DNA from: Paulinella micropora | Taxonomy: Eukaryota; Cercozoa; Imbricatea; Euglyphida | DNA: 37,193 bases | Assembly: GCA_009731375.1 (NCBI GenBank) | Contig: BJOX01000020.1 | Span: 1,308,635 to 1,345,827, forward strand | Direction of reading: 5' to 3' | Shown: piece by piece, positions 23,661 to 30,719 of the stretch | Layout: each line of letters starts with the position of its first letter | Position numbering within the stretch: the first letter of the stretch is position 1 | The notes under the pieces: generated by a model | What the model saw: the letters and a program-made list of their open reading frames with translations, nothing else | Databases searched by the model: none | What the model was told of the DNA's origin: nothing | Position numbers and translations under genes: made by a program

Positions 23661-25569
23661 CACGGACTACATGCCCCTGAAGCCGCCTTCCAAGCAAATC
23701 GTCTACGCGACGGAGTTCCATCTCTTCGAGACGCCACTTCAAGTCGGTGATTTACAACTTGCTACGGTTAGCTACGACTTTCGCCCTACAACGTTGGCGA
23801 AAGAGACGTCCTACCCGATAGTCAAATTCAACAAAATCATCGACCGCCGTCCCAAACTGCAGCGCCCTTCGAACTCCCACGACCTTCTGTCTATTTCTAA
23901 CGCCCACCTCTATGGCCGCCAAATCAACCTGTTCATGTCTTCACGTAAAAGAAGACCTTGCGACGGCAACGTCGGATGGCCGGTTCGCAATGAAGAAGAC
24001 GACGAAGACGAAGACGAAGAGGCCAGTGAAGAGGTCGAGGAGTTCGAGGAGCAAGACGAAGAAGCGGCAGAAGCAGCCGAGGACGACGAAGAAGGCTACG
24101 ACTACATAGACTCTGTAGAAGAAGAGGAAGAAGAAGTTGAACTGGCAGTCGAAGTGGTTGAAAAAGAGAGCGAACAAGACAGCGAGAGCCAAGCCAGCCA
24201 TCCTACGCCCTCGCAAACTCAACACATCACTCATCGCGCCCGAAGCGGAAATTTGGAATCGAAGAGACCGGGTACTCCTCCTTCCAAACGACAGAAACTG
24301 GAGGCATCCTCAACTCCAGAAGAGTCTCCATCTTCAGCTGCTGCGACAGCCACGCCTTCCACGAGTGGATCGGCCCAGGATGGAAAGACACGCCTCCATC
24401 TCAAGTGGGAAATACGCCGAATGCCTCTCAGATTTGGAGTTAGCCCTTGGCGTCTATCAGCTTGGAAAAGGGAAGACGCACTGGCACGACAATATCTCGC
24501 TCAACTTCGAGGCAAGCCTTCAAATACGAGACGGTCTTTGAGCTATCGGGCATCACCATCATCATCATCATCATCATCATCATCAGCGTCATCATCATCG
24601 TTAGTGCCGCCCGCTCCGACTTTGACTACGCCATCTACGGCCCCCTCTTCGGCGCTCCCTCAAGCTCAGTCTTCGTCATCATCGTCGTCATCAGCACTAC
24701 GAGTGGCGACCGCAGATTGTATGCCGGCAAGACCAATAAGCGATGGCCTTGCTCGTGACCTCAAACAGAGTCAGGGATCACCAGTTCCTCGATTGCCGCT
24801 CCAGACCGAAGCAAGTGCTCCGGTCCCGGATCCTGAACCCGAGGCAGTCGAACCATCCCCCTTAGGAAGTGTTCGGCCCATTTGCATAAGAATCCGACTA
24901 CGGAGCGTCACTACTGGTGGTAGGCCGTCCCGGCTTGCAAATGTGTCCCCCAATGTCGGACGCGGCCCTCTACACGAATACCCGAGCCGCAGACTCGCGG
25001 GATTCGAAGCACCGCCAATGACACCAAACGCCCGTCGCGCAATCGGAGATCCCTTTCAACTTCGACGAGCTGAAGTCCTGACTCCAGTCCCCACTTTACG
25101 CGCGGGCCAGAACCCACAGCAGACGTACAAGGAGGTCCGACCGGTATCAAACGTATGGGTACCTCCAAGCTTTATCCCCGAACGCAAAGAAGAGAAAAAT
25201 GCTTCTGCTTCGGACGAGGACTTATGGATCGTCAAGGAAGTATATGCGAACTACTTCCCAACCATGGGATCCGTTTGCTTCGTGGGCACATATCCCAGTT
25301 GTCCACACCTTGGTTATTGGGTCCCGGAACAAATGATCACTAGCCAAGGACTATGGCCCGACAACATCACTCCAGTAAGCGGCGGTTGGGACTACCCTCG
25401 AGTGGAACGATCGTTGCTGCGCACGGCAGAAAACGCCTGTGGGACCTACCAAATCCCACCACCAGAATATGACATCCACTGGAGATGTGCGGAGCAGATG
25501 GTCTTCCCGTATACAGACTACTACAACTTTATCGCCAACCCGCTCCTGCCGCGAACTTTCCTCCCATGA
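23443..25569 (+). CDS. 708-codon open frame, probably a mosaic of real and shadow coding
   Basis: This is the longest uninterrupted frame in the non-repetitive part. The first codon is not ATG (GTG). Residues about 35-66 are retropepsin-like, about 184-245 are highly acidic (Glu/Asp), and about 370-420 are poly-Ser from (TCA/ATC)n. The last ~120 residues (VYANYFPTMGSVCFVGTYPS to FPYTDYYNFIANPLLP) are Trp/Tyr/Cys-rich with C-ending codons. Between about 24440 and 25200 the better codon pattern lies in frames 2 and 3, so that part is likely a shadow. No whole-length family match is recognised. Treat as two or three genuine segments joined by chance open sequence. Confidence 0.35.
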   Translation: MSLPPVDAHSSVGVEATLSEGIELFVSATPTSSLHAITIYISSHLPEGMNLLLANEISAQLNLSIDDAQAIRPTDYMPLKPPSKQIVYATEFHLFETPLQVGDLQLATVSYDFRPTTLAKETSYPIVKFNKIIDRRPKLQRPSNSHDLLSISNAHLYGRQINLFMSSRKRRPCDGNVGWPVRNEEDDEDEDEEASEEVEEFEEQDEEAAEAAEDDEEGYDYIDSVEEEEEEVELAVEVVEKESEQDSESQASHPTPSQTQHITHRARSGNLESKRPGTPPSKRQKLEASSTPEESPSSAAATATPSTSGSAQDGKTRLHLKWEIRRMPLRFGVSPWRLSAWKREDALARQYLAQLRGKPSNTRRSLSYRASPSSSSSSSSSASSSSLVPPAPTLTTPSTAPSSALPQAQSSSSSSSSALRVATADCMPARPISDGLARDLKQSQGSPVPRLPLQTEASAPVPDPEPEAVEPSPLGSVRPICIRIRLRSVTTGGRPSRLANVSPNVGRGPLHEYPSRRLAGFEAPPMTPNARRAIGDPFQLRRAEVLTPVPTLRAGQNPQQTYKEVRPVSNVWVPPSFIPERKEEKNASASDEDLWIVKEVYANYFPTMGSVCFVGTYPSCPHLGYWVPEQMITSQGLWPDNITPVSGGWDYPRVERSLLRTAENACGTYQIPPPEYDIHWRCAEQMVFPYTDYYNFIANPLLPRTFLP
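24440..24765 (+). pseudogene. Beta-strand-rich segment 2 with ATC-repeat expansion (frames 2 then 3)
   Basis: Frame 2 reads LELALGVYQLGKGKTHWHDN and ISLNFEA. The signal then moves to frame 3 (FKYETVFELSG, a poly-Ile run from an (ATC)n array at about 24551-24600, SDFDYAIYGPLFGAPSSS, FVIIVVISTTSGDRRLYAGK) and ends at TGA near 24759. Alternating beta character and a YGPLFGAP-type turn echo segments 1 and 3. The trinucleotide array looks like slippage within a strand-coding stretch. No named family. Confidence 0.4.
24925..25195 (+). pseudogene. Coding-like remnant (frame 2) with two TGA
   Basis: Frame 2 has C-ending codons: PMSDAALYTNTRAADSRDSK, then SEIPFNFDELKS and SPLYARARTHSRRTRR. It is interrupted by TGA near 25019 and 25079. 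It overlaps the 708-codon frame-1 ORF, whose translation here is Pro/Arg/Ser-rich. Function unknown. Confidence 0.3.
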
Positions 25570-25993
25570 ACTGCAGCACCGAACCTTCGAGTTCATCCTC
25601 GAGTTTGTCTATGAGCGCCTCGTCAAGCTCGACAGCAAGCTCATCGTCAAGCTCATCTTCGAGCACAACAGCACAACTTCGAGTACAACTTCAAGTTCGT
25701 CCTCGAGTTCGACATCGAGCTCGTCGTCCACTACGGCGCCTCCACGCACCCGGGAGAGTCAGACCTACTTACGTACGGACCCTCGCCAGATGTATGGGAA
25801 CACGCCTTGCGGTGGCTCCGATATGGAAATTGGTGATGCCACGATCGGCCTCAGTCGTGACAAACCTACGCTCCTCATGCAACGCTACTGGCCTCCTCGC
25901 AACATACCTCATGAGATGGACCATTCGACATTCTCCGACTTCACGTTGGGAATGGGTCTTATCGACAACGGCGCGATGCCTAGTCAGAGTTAA
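25570..25993 (+). pseudogene. Beta-strand-rich segment 3 and following remnant (frames 2/1)
   Basis: Frame 2 reads FEFILEFVYERLVKLDSKLI and VKLIFEHNST, then frame 1 from about 25667 reads NFEYNFKFVLEFDIELVVHY and GASTHPGESDLLTYGPSPD to a TGA near 25834. From about 25770 frame 2 again looks coding (GSDMEIGDATIGLSRDKP, RYWPPRNIPHEMDHSTFSDF) up to TAA at 25991-25993. Poly-Ser read in other frames is a shadow. Strongly alternating hydrophobic/charged residues imply long amphipathic beta strands. The family is not recognised. Confidence 0.4.
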
Positions 25994-25997
25994 ACGC

Positions 25998-26513
25998 TTG
26001 CGCCAGCGCCTCCTTCAGGAAGAAACAGTGGTCCAGGACGTACTAACAAAGGAGACAGTGGAAAAGATCCTCAACCATTCGAAAGGCGCAAGCACGATGC
26101 ATGGATTTTTGAAATCCCCTTTGAAGGCCACCATCTTCCATTTTGGCCCGGCACATGGACGAAGTACTGCGCAACTTCTGTGTACAGCCCTCGTTGGCCG
26201 CCAAATGGAACCTACCGGAAACGTGGACTATTTCCGCACCGGTATGGTGTATCATCCGGAGCGACCTTGGGGATACAAAGCGTCATCGTACTTGGGACTC
26301 ATTGTCGGTAACACCCCGAGAACAGCACCCCGAAACACCATTATGGACGCGCTTTCCGAAGGTGAGTTGCTTTTCCCGTGGAGTTGCATGGAAACCCCGT
26401 CTACAGGCCAATACACTATGGCTCCGGGATTCGGCACCGCATTATACCAACGCTACTCGTTCAAGCTACCAACACGAGAACGCTGTTTCGCACTTCAGCA
26501 CTACTTCCACTGA
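25998..26513 (+). pseudogene. Coding-like remnant (frame 3) ending at TGA, with rival frame 2
   Basis: Frame 3 is open and reads RLRQRLLQEETVVQDVLTKE, then MHGFLKSPLKATIFHFGPAH and YFRTGMVYHPERPWGYKASS, to TGA at 26511-26513. Frame 2 over about 26075-26312 (KHDAWIFEIPFEGHHLPFWP, KYCATSVYSPRWPPNGTYRK) is at least as protein-like, with Trp, Cys and an NGT sequon, so indels probably shuffle the frame here. An AAGGTGAGT at 26358 matches a splice donor, but no matching acceptor restores one frame, so I do not call an intron. Function unknown. Confidence 0.4.
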
Positions 26514-27482
26514 CTCCCTTGCATTGATCCCATATGGCTGAAGATCACTGCGACGGACTCTTACTACGACATCCAAAATGTATTAGTGCGCGAACGCAGC
26601 TACCTCTGCACGGTCGACCTCCCGCGGAACTATTTCAACCATAGCTCTCTGTCCATTTACTACATGAATGGGCGTGACGAAGAATTCTTCGACAATATCC
26701 TCCAATACAATTGGCAGGGATTAACGCGAGGAATAACAATCAAGAAAGGTACATGGTCACTAGGAGGCCGAAACAACACTAACCTTACCAACTACCTTCA
26801 ACAGTGCCCAAACTGGATCGACCCGCAGAATCCAGATGCCTCCAACATAAAATGGCCCACTACATTTTACTGGAAGCGATACGACAACGTGGAGTGGATT
26901 ATAGCTCAAATCGCTATTTATTTCATCGCCAGCCAGACCGGCAAGCGCTTCAGCCGCGAAATCCACGTAGTCCACCACCCTTCGGGCACCTCTCCCTGCG
27001 ACTATGACATGGTCAACCCGTACTCGCGAGAGAAACGTTTGAAAGGTTATCCATATGGCGTCCCATGCCTTCGCAGACGGATGAACTACCACCCTAATCC
27101 CCACATCCGGAAATGGGCCCCGGGGAACGCAGAATCGGCACTACCGGTGGATCAACATACACACACGGGCCGCTGGATCAATCTGAAGACAGCCGAGACC
27201 ACAGAACGCCTCCGCAAGTTCTATTGCGAAATGGAGATGTCTCAGTCGGATCTTCAAGCCGAGGAACTTCTGAATCTGCCCCTCCCGATCCACACGCTGA
27301 GTCCACTGGAAACACGCGGACACTACCGCATCGGCTTCCCCCAGGGGATGTTCATCGACCCTGGATTCGACGTGTGCATGATCCCGGATGGGCAGTCCGG
27401 ACTACCTGGATCCAACAGCTTCCCGATCGACGTCGAAATGCTCGACGACGCGGTATTCCCCAACTTCCGGCGCCAGCTCTAG
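26514..27482 (+). CDS. Trp/Tyr/Cys-rich protein of unknown family, ~320 codons
   Basis: This is the longest stretch where one frame (frame 3) stays convincingly coding. It is in register with the preceding segment across the TGA at 26511. The first in-frame ATG is at 26664, but coding character starts by 26517 (DPIWLKITATDSYYDIQNVL), so the original start lies upstream. Features: NHSS and NNT/NLT sequons, four or more Cys (LCTVDLPRNYF, QQCPNWIDPQNP, SPCDYDMVNPYS, VPCLRRR), a polar middle (TTERLRKFYCEMEMSQSDLQ) and a C-terminal GHYRIGFPQGMFIDPGFDVC. It ends at TAG 27480. Sequons and Cys hint at a secreted or surface protein, but no signal peptide or membrane helix is seen. No domain recognised. 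Confidence 0.5.
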   Translation, partial: LPCIDPIWLKITATDSYYDIQNVLVRERSYLCTVDLPRNYFNHSSLSIYYMNGRDEEFFDNILQYNWQGLTRGITIKKGTWSLGGRNNTNLTNYLQQCPNWIDPQNPDASNIKWPTTFYWKRYDNVEWIIAQIAIYFIASQTGKRFSREIHVVHHPSGTSPCDYDMVNPYSREKRLKGYPYGVPCLRRRMNYHPNPHIRKWAPGNAESALPVDQHTHTGRWINLKTAETTERLRKFYCEMEMSQSDLQAEELLNLPLPIHTLSPLETRGHYRIGFPQGMFIDPGFDVCMIPDGQSGLPGSNSFPIDVEMLDDAVFPNFRRQL

Positions 27483-27641
27483 CAGTTCGAGCTCTAGCAG
27501 TTCGAGCTCTAGCAGTTCGAGCTCTAGTAGTTCGAGCTCTAGTTCGGGCCCCACGCCTACCAACACTTCGGGATCAGTCCCCGCTCCGAAACCCGCTACA
27601 CCGAGTACTGCAAGCACGCAGCCTGCACCTACTCCACCTAA
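27480..27641 (+). pseudogene. 15-bp TAG-containing minisatellite and C-terminal tail
   Basis: The unit TAGCAGTTCGAGCTC repeats about four times from 27480. In frame 3 it places TAG at 27480, 27495, 27510, 27525, 27528 and 27540. Afterwards frame 3 is protein-like again (AYQHFGISPRSETRYTEYCK) until TAA at 27639-27641. In frame 1 the array is poly-Ser and on the - strand Glu-Leu-rich, both shadows. The repeat probably expanded after the gene had lost function, or it converts an ancestral short Phe-Glu-Leu strand into a chain of stops. Confidence 0.5.
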
Positions 27642-27764
27642 AGTCTCAAAGACAGCCTGTAAAACCAGACCGCCGACTCCGTACTGGAGAAAAGACGACG
27701 ACGACGACGAGTCAAAACCGGACTCGCCCCTCACCATATCCTCCGCGTCATCGTCACTAATTCC

Positions 27765-27941
27765 ATAGTGCACTAAACCTGACCGGCAATCAATTAATGT
27801 ATTCATTTTATTGAGCTGCTTGAATCCAATCAGCAACCCCCCCGAATACTCCGGACAGACATAGAATTGAATGTTAAAGGACTTACCGGAGTAGAGTTCA
27901 ATAGTCAAGACCATTGTCCCCGTCACCTCCGCCCTTACCAT
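27765..27941 (-). pseudogene. Retropepsin-like C-terminal half
   Basis: From ATG at 27941 (- strand) the frame reads VTGTMVLTIELYSGKSFNI, FYVCPEY, then GGLLIGFKQLNKMNTLID and SGLVHY. That is the usual second half of a retroviral-type aspartic protease: beta strands, a [LI]-[LI]-G-x-x-x-L box, then I-D. The frame stays open to 27402, but beyond about 27765 it is antisense to the + element (Glu-Leu and poly-Ser), so I end it here. It overlaps the preceding ORF by 44 bases in another frame, as a frameshifted continuation would. Fold assignment rests on motif pattern only. Confidence 0.5.
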
Positions 27942-28263
27942 TCACTCCTTCTATGCTCCCTTTAATAGGCAACATATTTTTATCCAACCACGCCCGATTA
28001 GCGGTTATGAACGCTGCGCCCGCAATATTAATGTTAGCCAACGTATCATTAGCCACATCACACGCACCCTCCAAGTCTACGCAGTAGACCTGAGTAATGC
28101 ACAACGCATGTTCCGGCATTTCAATTGCCTCCAGGCGCTCCTTCAAGTCAGATAAAAGAACAAAATTATTATTAAAATCTTTCCGATCCGACAGCCCGCT
28201 TCTGATGAACTCCTTACCAAAAGCAGTAGCTCCAATTTCCCCGGGTTTCCCCCCCGTTGCCAT
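27898..28263 (-). CDS. 121-codon ORF, possible retropepsin N-terminal half without catalytic Asp
   Basis: The ATG at 28263 starts MATGGKPGEIG. Residues about 60-98 (VYCVDLEGACDVANDTL, then INIAGAAFITANRAWLDKNM) resemble the region around a retropepsin active site, D-[ST]-G-A-x-x-x-[FY]-[IV]. The Asp and Ser are not present where expected (NIAG). If the resemblance is right, the protease is inactive, or VDLEGA is the displaced site. The frame upstream of the ATG is open back to about 28465 except for TAA at 28275-28277, so this ORF looks like a downstream piece of the same polyprotein. Ends with TGA overlapping the next segment. Confidence 0.45.
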   Translation of the reverse strand: MATGGKPGEIGATAFGKEFIRSGLSDRKDFNNNFVLLSDLKERLEAIEMPEHALCITQVYCVDLEGACDVANDTLANINIAGAAFITANRAWLDKNMLPIKGSIEGVNGKGGGDGDNGLDY

Positions 28264-28277
28264 CTTGCCCACGGATT

Positions 28278-28465
28278 AATCTTTCATTATCCGTCTTGGC
28301 ACCGGCTTAGCCTCCCAATCGGGCTCCGGGATGAATGAAACTTTTTTCTTAAACCTCACCGTCGGGACCGGTAAAATTTCCAAAGTAGTACTCGACTTTT
28401 GCGGTGCGATAGTAACAGAGTTTTTATTTATAATATTAACTTGTCTGGCCTTCTCGGGCCCCAGT
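28278..28465 (-). pseudogene. Linker between the CCCH-finger ORF and the protease-like ORF
   Basis: This stretch is read in the frame of 27898-28263, separated from it by TAA. The text is protein-like (NIINKNSVTIAPQKSSTT, TVRFKKKVSFIPEPDWEAKP, VPRRIMKD). The 28428-29402 ORF ends in a different frame inside this interval, so a frameshift lies near 28450-28470. This supports an original continuous gag-to-protease reading frame. Confidence 0.45.
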
Positions 28466-29402
28466 TCCCCCCGCTGTCACCACGCTTACCGCGCTCAATC
28501 GTTACCTGCATCACAGAACCATCCATTCCATGAGTCACATGTTGATTTCTGTGAGAAAGGTTACCTGTGGATTCTGCTTTGACTTCCCTCCTACCAGGCT
28601 TATTCAAAGTCGTCGGGGGTGAAATCCTGATCACCTGAGACACAGCATCATCCTCATGAGTACTTACGGNNNNNNNNNNNNNNNNNNNNNNNNNNNNNNN
28701 NNNNNNNNNNNNNNNNNNNNNNNNNNNNNNNNNNNNNNNNNNNNNNNNNNNNNNNNNNNNNNNNNNNNNNNNNNNNNNNNNNNNNNNNNNNNNNCAGTTA
28801 TCCCTATGCTGGGCCTTACCAGCTGGAGTTTCATTCCCCCCCATCTCGGAGACTTCCACTCCTTCTTCCTCTTCCGCCTCCTCTATGGAAGCTGCCGCCA
28901 CCTTCGCCTTCTTGAACGGCCGGGAAGATCCTCCTTTTCCAAAGCGCTTCTTGCCCCTGAAGCCGCCTTTCCCCCCACGGCCTCCACGTCCCCCACGACC
29001 ACCAACCCCAGCATCCCGCATGGACGTGGTCGTAGCATCGAACGTGTTCAAGCGATCTTTGACCAGATGCCGAACTTGCTGATTCTTGATCGTCAGCAGG
29101 CCCCTTTCCCGGATGGCCCTTACCGCCACCCATAACTTGGAGCCGTCGTTTTCCCCCTTTAACGACGCTTCCAGGGCCCTCCAATCCTTGTCCTTATCAG
29201 AGTGAAGGCCTGGGCAGTTTGCCTTCCTCGGACATTGATAGCCCTTGAAGTAATAGTCCCAGCAAAGCCGAACCTTTTTGGCCTGGTAGGGAGTGGTAGC
29301 CTTCTTCGGCTTAGTGGCCGTTGGGGGAAGAATGCGCTCATCGCTTTCTTCTTCCTCCTCCTCCTCCACCACTTCCCGCTTGCTTTGCTTCCCTGGGGCC
29401 AT
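28428..29402 (-). CDS. Gag-like/nucleic-acid-binding ORF with CCCH zinc finger (gap-interrupted)
   Basis: From ATG 29402 the product starts MAPGKQSKREVV and has a Glu-rich patch (residues 13-19). Next come basic Lys/Pro sequence and a CCCH finger with C47, C57, C63 and H67 (C-x9-C-x5-C-x3-H, within KVRLCWDYYFKGYQC). A helical segment follows (DKDWRALEASLKGEN, VRAIRERGLLTIKNQQVRHL), then an RGG-rich block (GGRGGRGGRGGKGGFRG) and another acidic patch. N at 28670-28794 hide about 42 codons. CCCH finger plus RGG points to RNA binding, as in a nucleocapsid. The preceding ORF ends in another frame about 60 bases inside this one, so an upstream fusion by frameshift is likely. Alternative: an independent RNA-binding protein. 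Confidence 0.55.
   Translation of the reverse strand: MAPGKQSKREVVEEEEEEESDERILPPTATKPKKATTPYQAKKVRLCWDYYFKGYQCPRKANCPGLHSDKDKDWRALEASLKGENDGSKLWVAVRAIRERGLLTIKNQQVRHLVKDRLNTFDATTTSMRDAGVGGRGGRGGRGGKGGFRGKKRFGKGGSSRPFKKAKVAAASIEEAEEEEGVEVSEMGGNETPAGKAQHRDNXXXXXXXXXXXXXXXXXXXXXXXXXXXXXXXXXXXXXXXXXXXVSTHEDDAVSQVIRISPPTTLNKPGRREVKAESTGNLSHRNQHVTHGMDGSVMQVTIERGKRGDSGGNWGPRRPDKLIL
28670..28794. other. Assembly gap (125 N)
   Basis: N run inside the CCCH-finger ORF. The frame happens to be maintained across it as assembled, but true length is unknown. Confidence 1.
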
Positions 29403-29703
29403 AGCCCCCCTTCGTTGCCTTGGGGATCCGACGCCTCGCGGTGCCTGATCCCGCGTGGATAGCAAACGCCTTCCCCTCTTTTCCCTCCTCCAGCTGGCCC
29501 CTGGCCACCGCCGCCAAAGCCTTTAGCCCGCCGGGGGTGACCAACGTGACCTCCCACGCTCTTTCAGCGACTAGGAAGTCCTTCCACATGTCCCTACCGG
29601 ACATATATCCATCAGCAAATTCCTTCCATGCCGGGGATTGATCCGTCACGGTAGTAAAATCTACGTTGTCCGGGATCATATTCGCCCATTTGTTCCCAGC
29701 CAT
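29338..29703 (-). CDS. Gag-like middle segment
   Basis: ATG at 29703 (MAGNKWANMIPDNVDF) opens a frame that is protein-like to about 29460 (DQSPAWKEFADGYMSGRDMW, LVAERAWEVTLVTPGGLKAL, GKEGKAFAIHAGSGTARR). It then becomes Gly-rich where it overlaps the CCCH-finger ORF in another frame. The frame is also open upstream of ATG to TAA 29773-29775 and in register with the ORF before that. No domain is named; composition is mixed alpha, as for a capsid or nucleoprotein. Confidence 0.45.
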   Translation of the reverse strand: MAGNKWANMIPDNVDFTTVTDQSPAWKEFADGYMSGRDMWKDFLVAERAWEVTLVTPGGLKALAAVARGQLEEGKEGKAFAIHAGSGTARRRIPKATKGGYGPREAKQAGSGGGGGGRRKR

Positions 29704-29772
29704 GCTTTTTTTATGGCCCGATAGACACATGAATCGTGTTGATAGATCCTTGCCAGCACGTCTGATGAAGGC

Positions 29773-30114
29773 TTAGCGTTTGGCGCTCATGAAGAACGCG
29801 TTGTTCTTCTTGAGGTTAATTGAATCCAACTTCTTCATAAATTCCCCCTTTACCCTCACCGGTTTCTTGACCGTCAATGCCAACGCATTCCCAACCACAG
29901 TTGAAATGTGTCCCGTTAGCATGACCTCACTAGTCAAATCCCAATGACTTCCGTGAGTGACGAGCAACTCAATGAGAGCATGCATCATCGCGTGAGTTTT
30001 GGAAAGTTTAATCGACCCCGTGTCTCCATACACATCGTGATTTGCACTCTCCTTGACATCCCCCTTATGATATTCTCCGCCGTAAAGTGCTCCATCAAGT
30101 CCGTATCCGTGCAC
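29773..30114 (-). pseudogene. Gag-like helical segment
   Basis: From about 30005 downward this frame reads SIKLSKTHAMMHALIELLV, THGSHWDLTSEVMLTGHIST and VVGNALALTVKKPVRVKGEF to TAA at 29773. Its first ~35 codons (30114-30010) are poorer than the rival frame (29985-30302), so the true reading probably shifts near 30010. Helix-rich and cysteine-poor, it is compatible with a capsid domain. No family recognised. Confidence 0.45.
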
Positions 30115-30302
30115 TGTCGGAGAATACCCACTAAGGTCATTGGCGACTCGAAATTATTCTCTTCCATCAACCTGCAGAGAGAATTGATCGCTTTACGCAA
30201 CCAAGGGAAGTTCATATACGACGCAGAGTTTACCTGTCGGGTAAACCATATCGTCGGAGTTTTATTCCCTTTTGTCCCGGGTTGAAATGCCTCAGGTGAG
30301 AT
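29985..30302 (-). pseudogene. Gag-like segment after in-frame TGA
   Basis: This directly follows, in the same frame, the TGA at 30303-30305 that closes the first ORF. It reads TPTIWFTRQVNSASYMNFPW, LRKAINSLCRLMEENNFESP, MTLVGILRQCTDTDLMEHFT and AENIIRGMSRRVQITMCMET, then loses quality near 30010. Continuation without a new start codon for about 80 bases suggests the TGA arose in a longer gene, not a gene boundary. Confidence 0.45.
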
Positions 30303-30671
30303 TCAGAACTTGGCGAGGAATATGTTCATCCTCTTCCTCTCCTGATTATATCGTTCCACCGGGTCCGTGGGATGGTCCTCCTCCCTTTTCTTAATCAACG
30401 CATATCTCTCTTCCCACCCTGCGTATTTTCCAACGCAAACCTCAATGGCCTTGACAACCTCCACGAGGTACAAGAAAAATCGGTATATGTTTTCAGGAGC
30501 CTGTTCCCTGGCAACCGCCAAAAGATTAGGATCTGCCACCGTAGCCGCAGCAGTACTAATCAAGGTCTGTGCCATTGCAGCTGTATCAGCTTCCTTCAGC
30601 TGATCACGCAGGCTCCTGACGGCATGGATAGCCACCGTCTCCTTGGTCGACATCAGCTCCAATTTCTGCAT
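30303..30671 (-). CDS. Gag-like N-terminal ORF, 122 codons
   Basis: ATG at 30671 begins MQKLELMSTKETVAIHAVRS. The product is almost entirely helical (LRDQLKEADTAAMAQTLIST, PENIYRFFLYLVEVVKAIEV, CVGKYAGWEERYALIKKREE), with no signal peptide, and ends at TGA 30303-30305. The frame is open upstream of ATG through SVSENPQPV and PKRARETWNLG into the last satellite unit, to a TAG near 30743. A start before 30671 is therefore possible. It reads as the N-terminus of a multi-segment gag-like protein continuing to about 28.4 kb. Named family: none recognised. Confidence 0.5.
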   Translation of the reverse strand: MQKLELMSTKETVAIHAVRSLRDQLKEADTAAMAQTLISTAAATVADPNLLAVAREQAPENIYRFFLYLVEVVKAIEVCVGKYAGWEERYALIKKREEDHPTDPVERYNQERKRMNIFLAKF

Positions 30672-30719
30672 GACAGGTTGCGGGTTTTCAGAAACACTAA
30701 CACCGAGATTCCATGTTTC

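Noticed and set aside
20190-27641. Stop codon reassignment as an explanation for in-frame stops
   Set aside because: TAA, TAG and TGA all interrupt coding-like text, together with many frameshifts. A single reassigned codon does not explain that. Decay does.
27402-27764. C-terminal continuation of the protease-like - strand ORF
   Set aside because: Beyond about 27765 it is antisense to the + element's tail, giving Glu-Leu and Gly/Val repeats without protein character.
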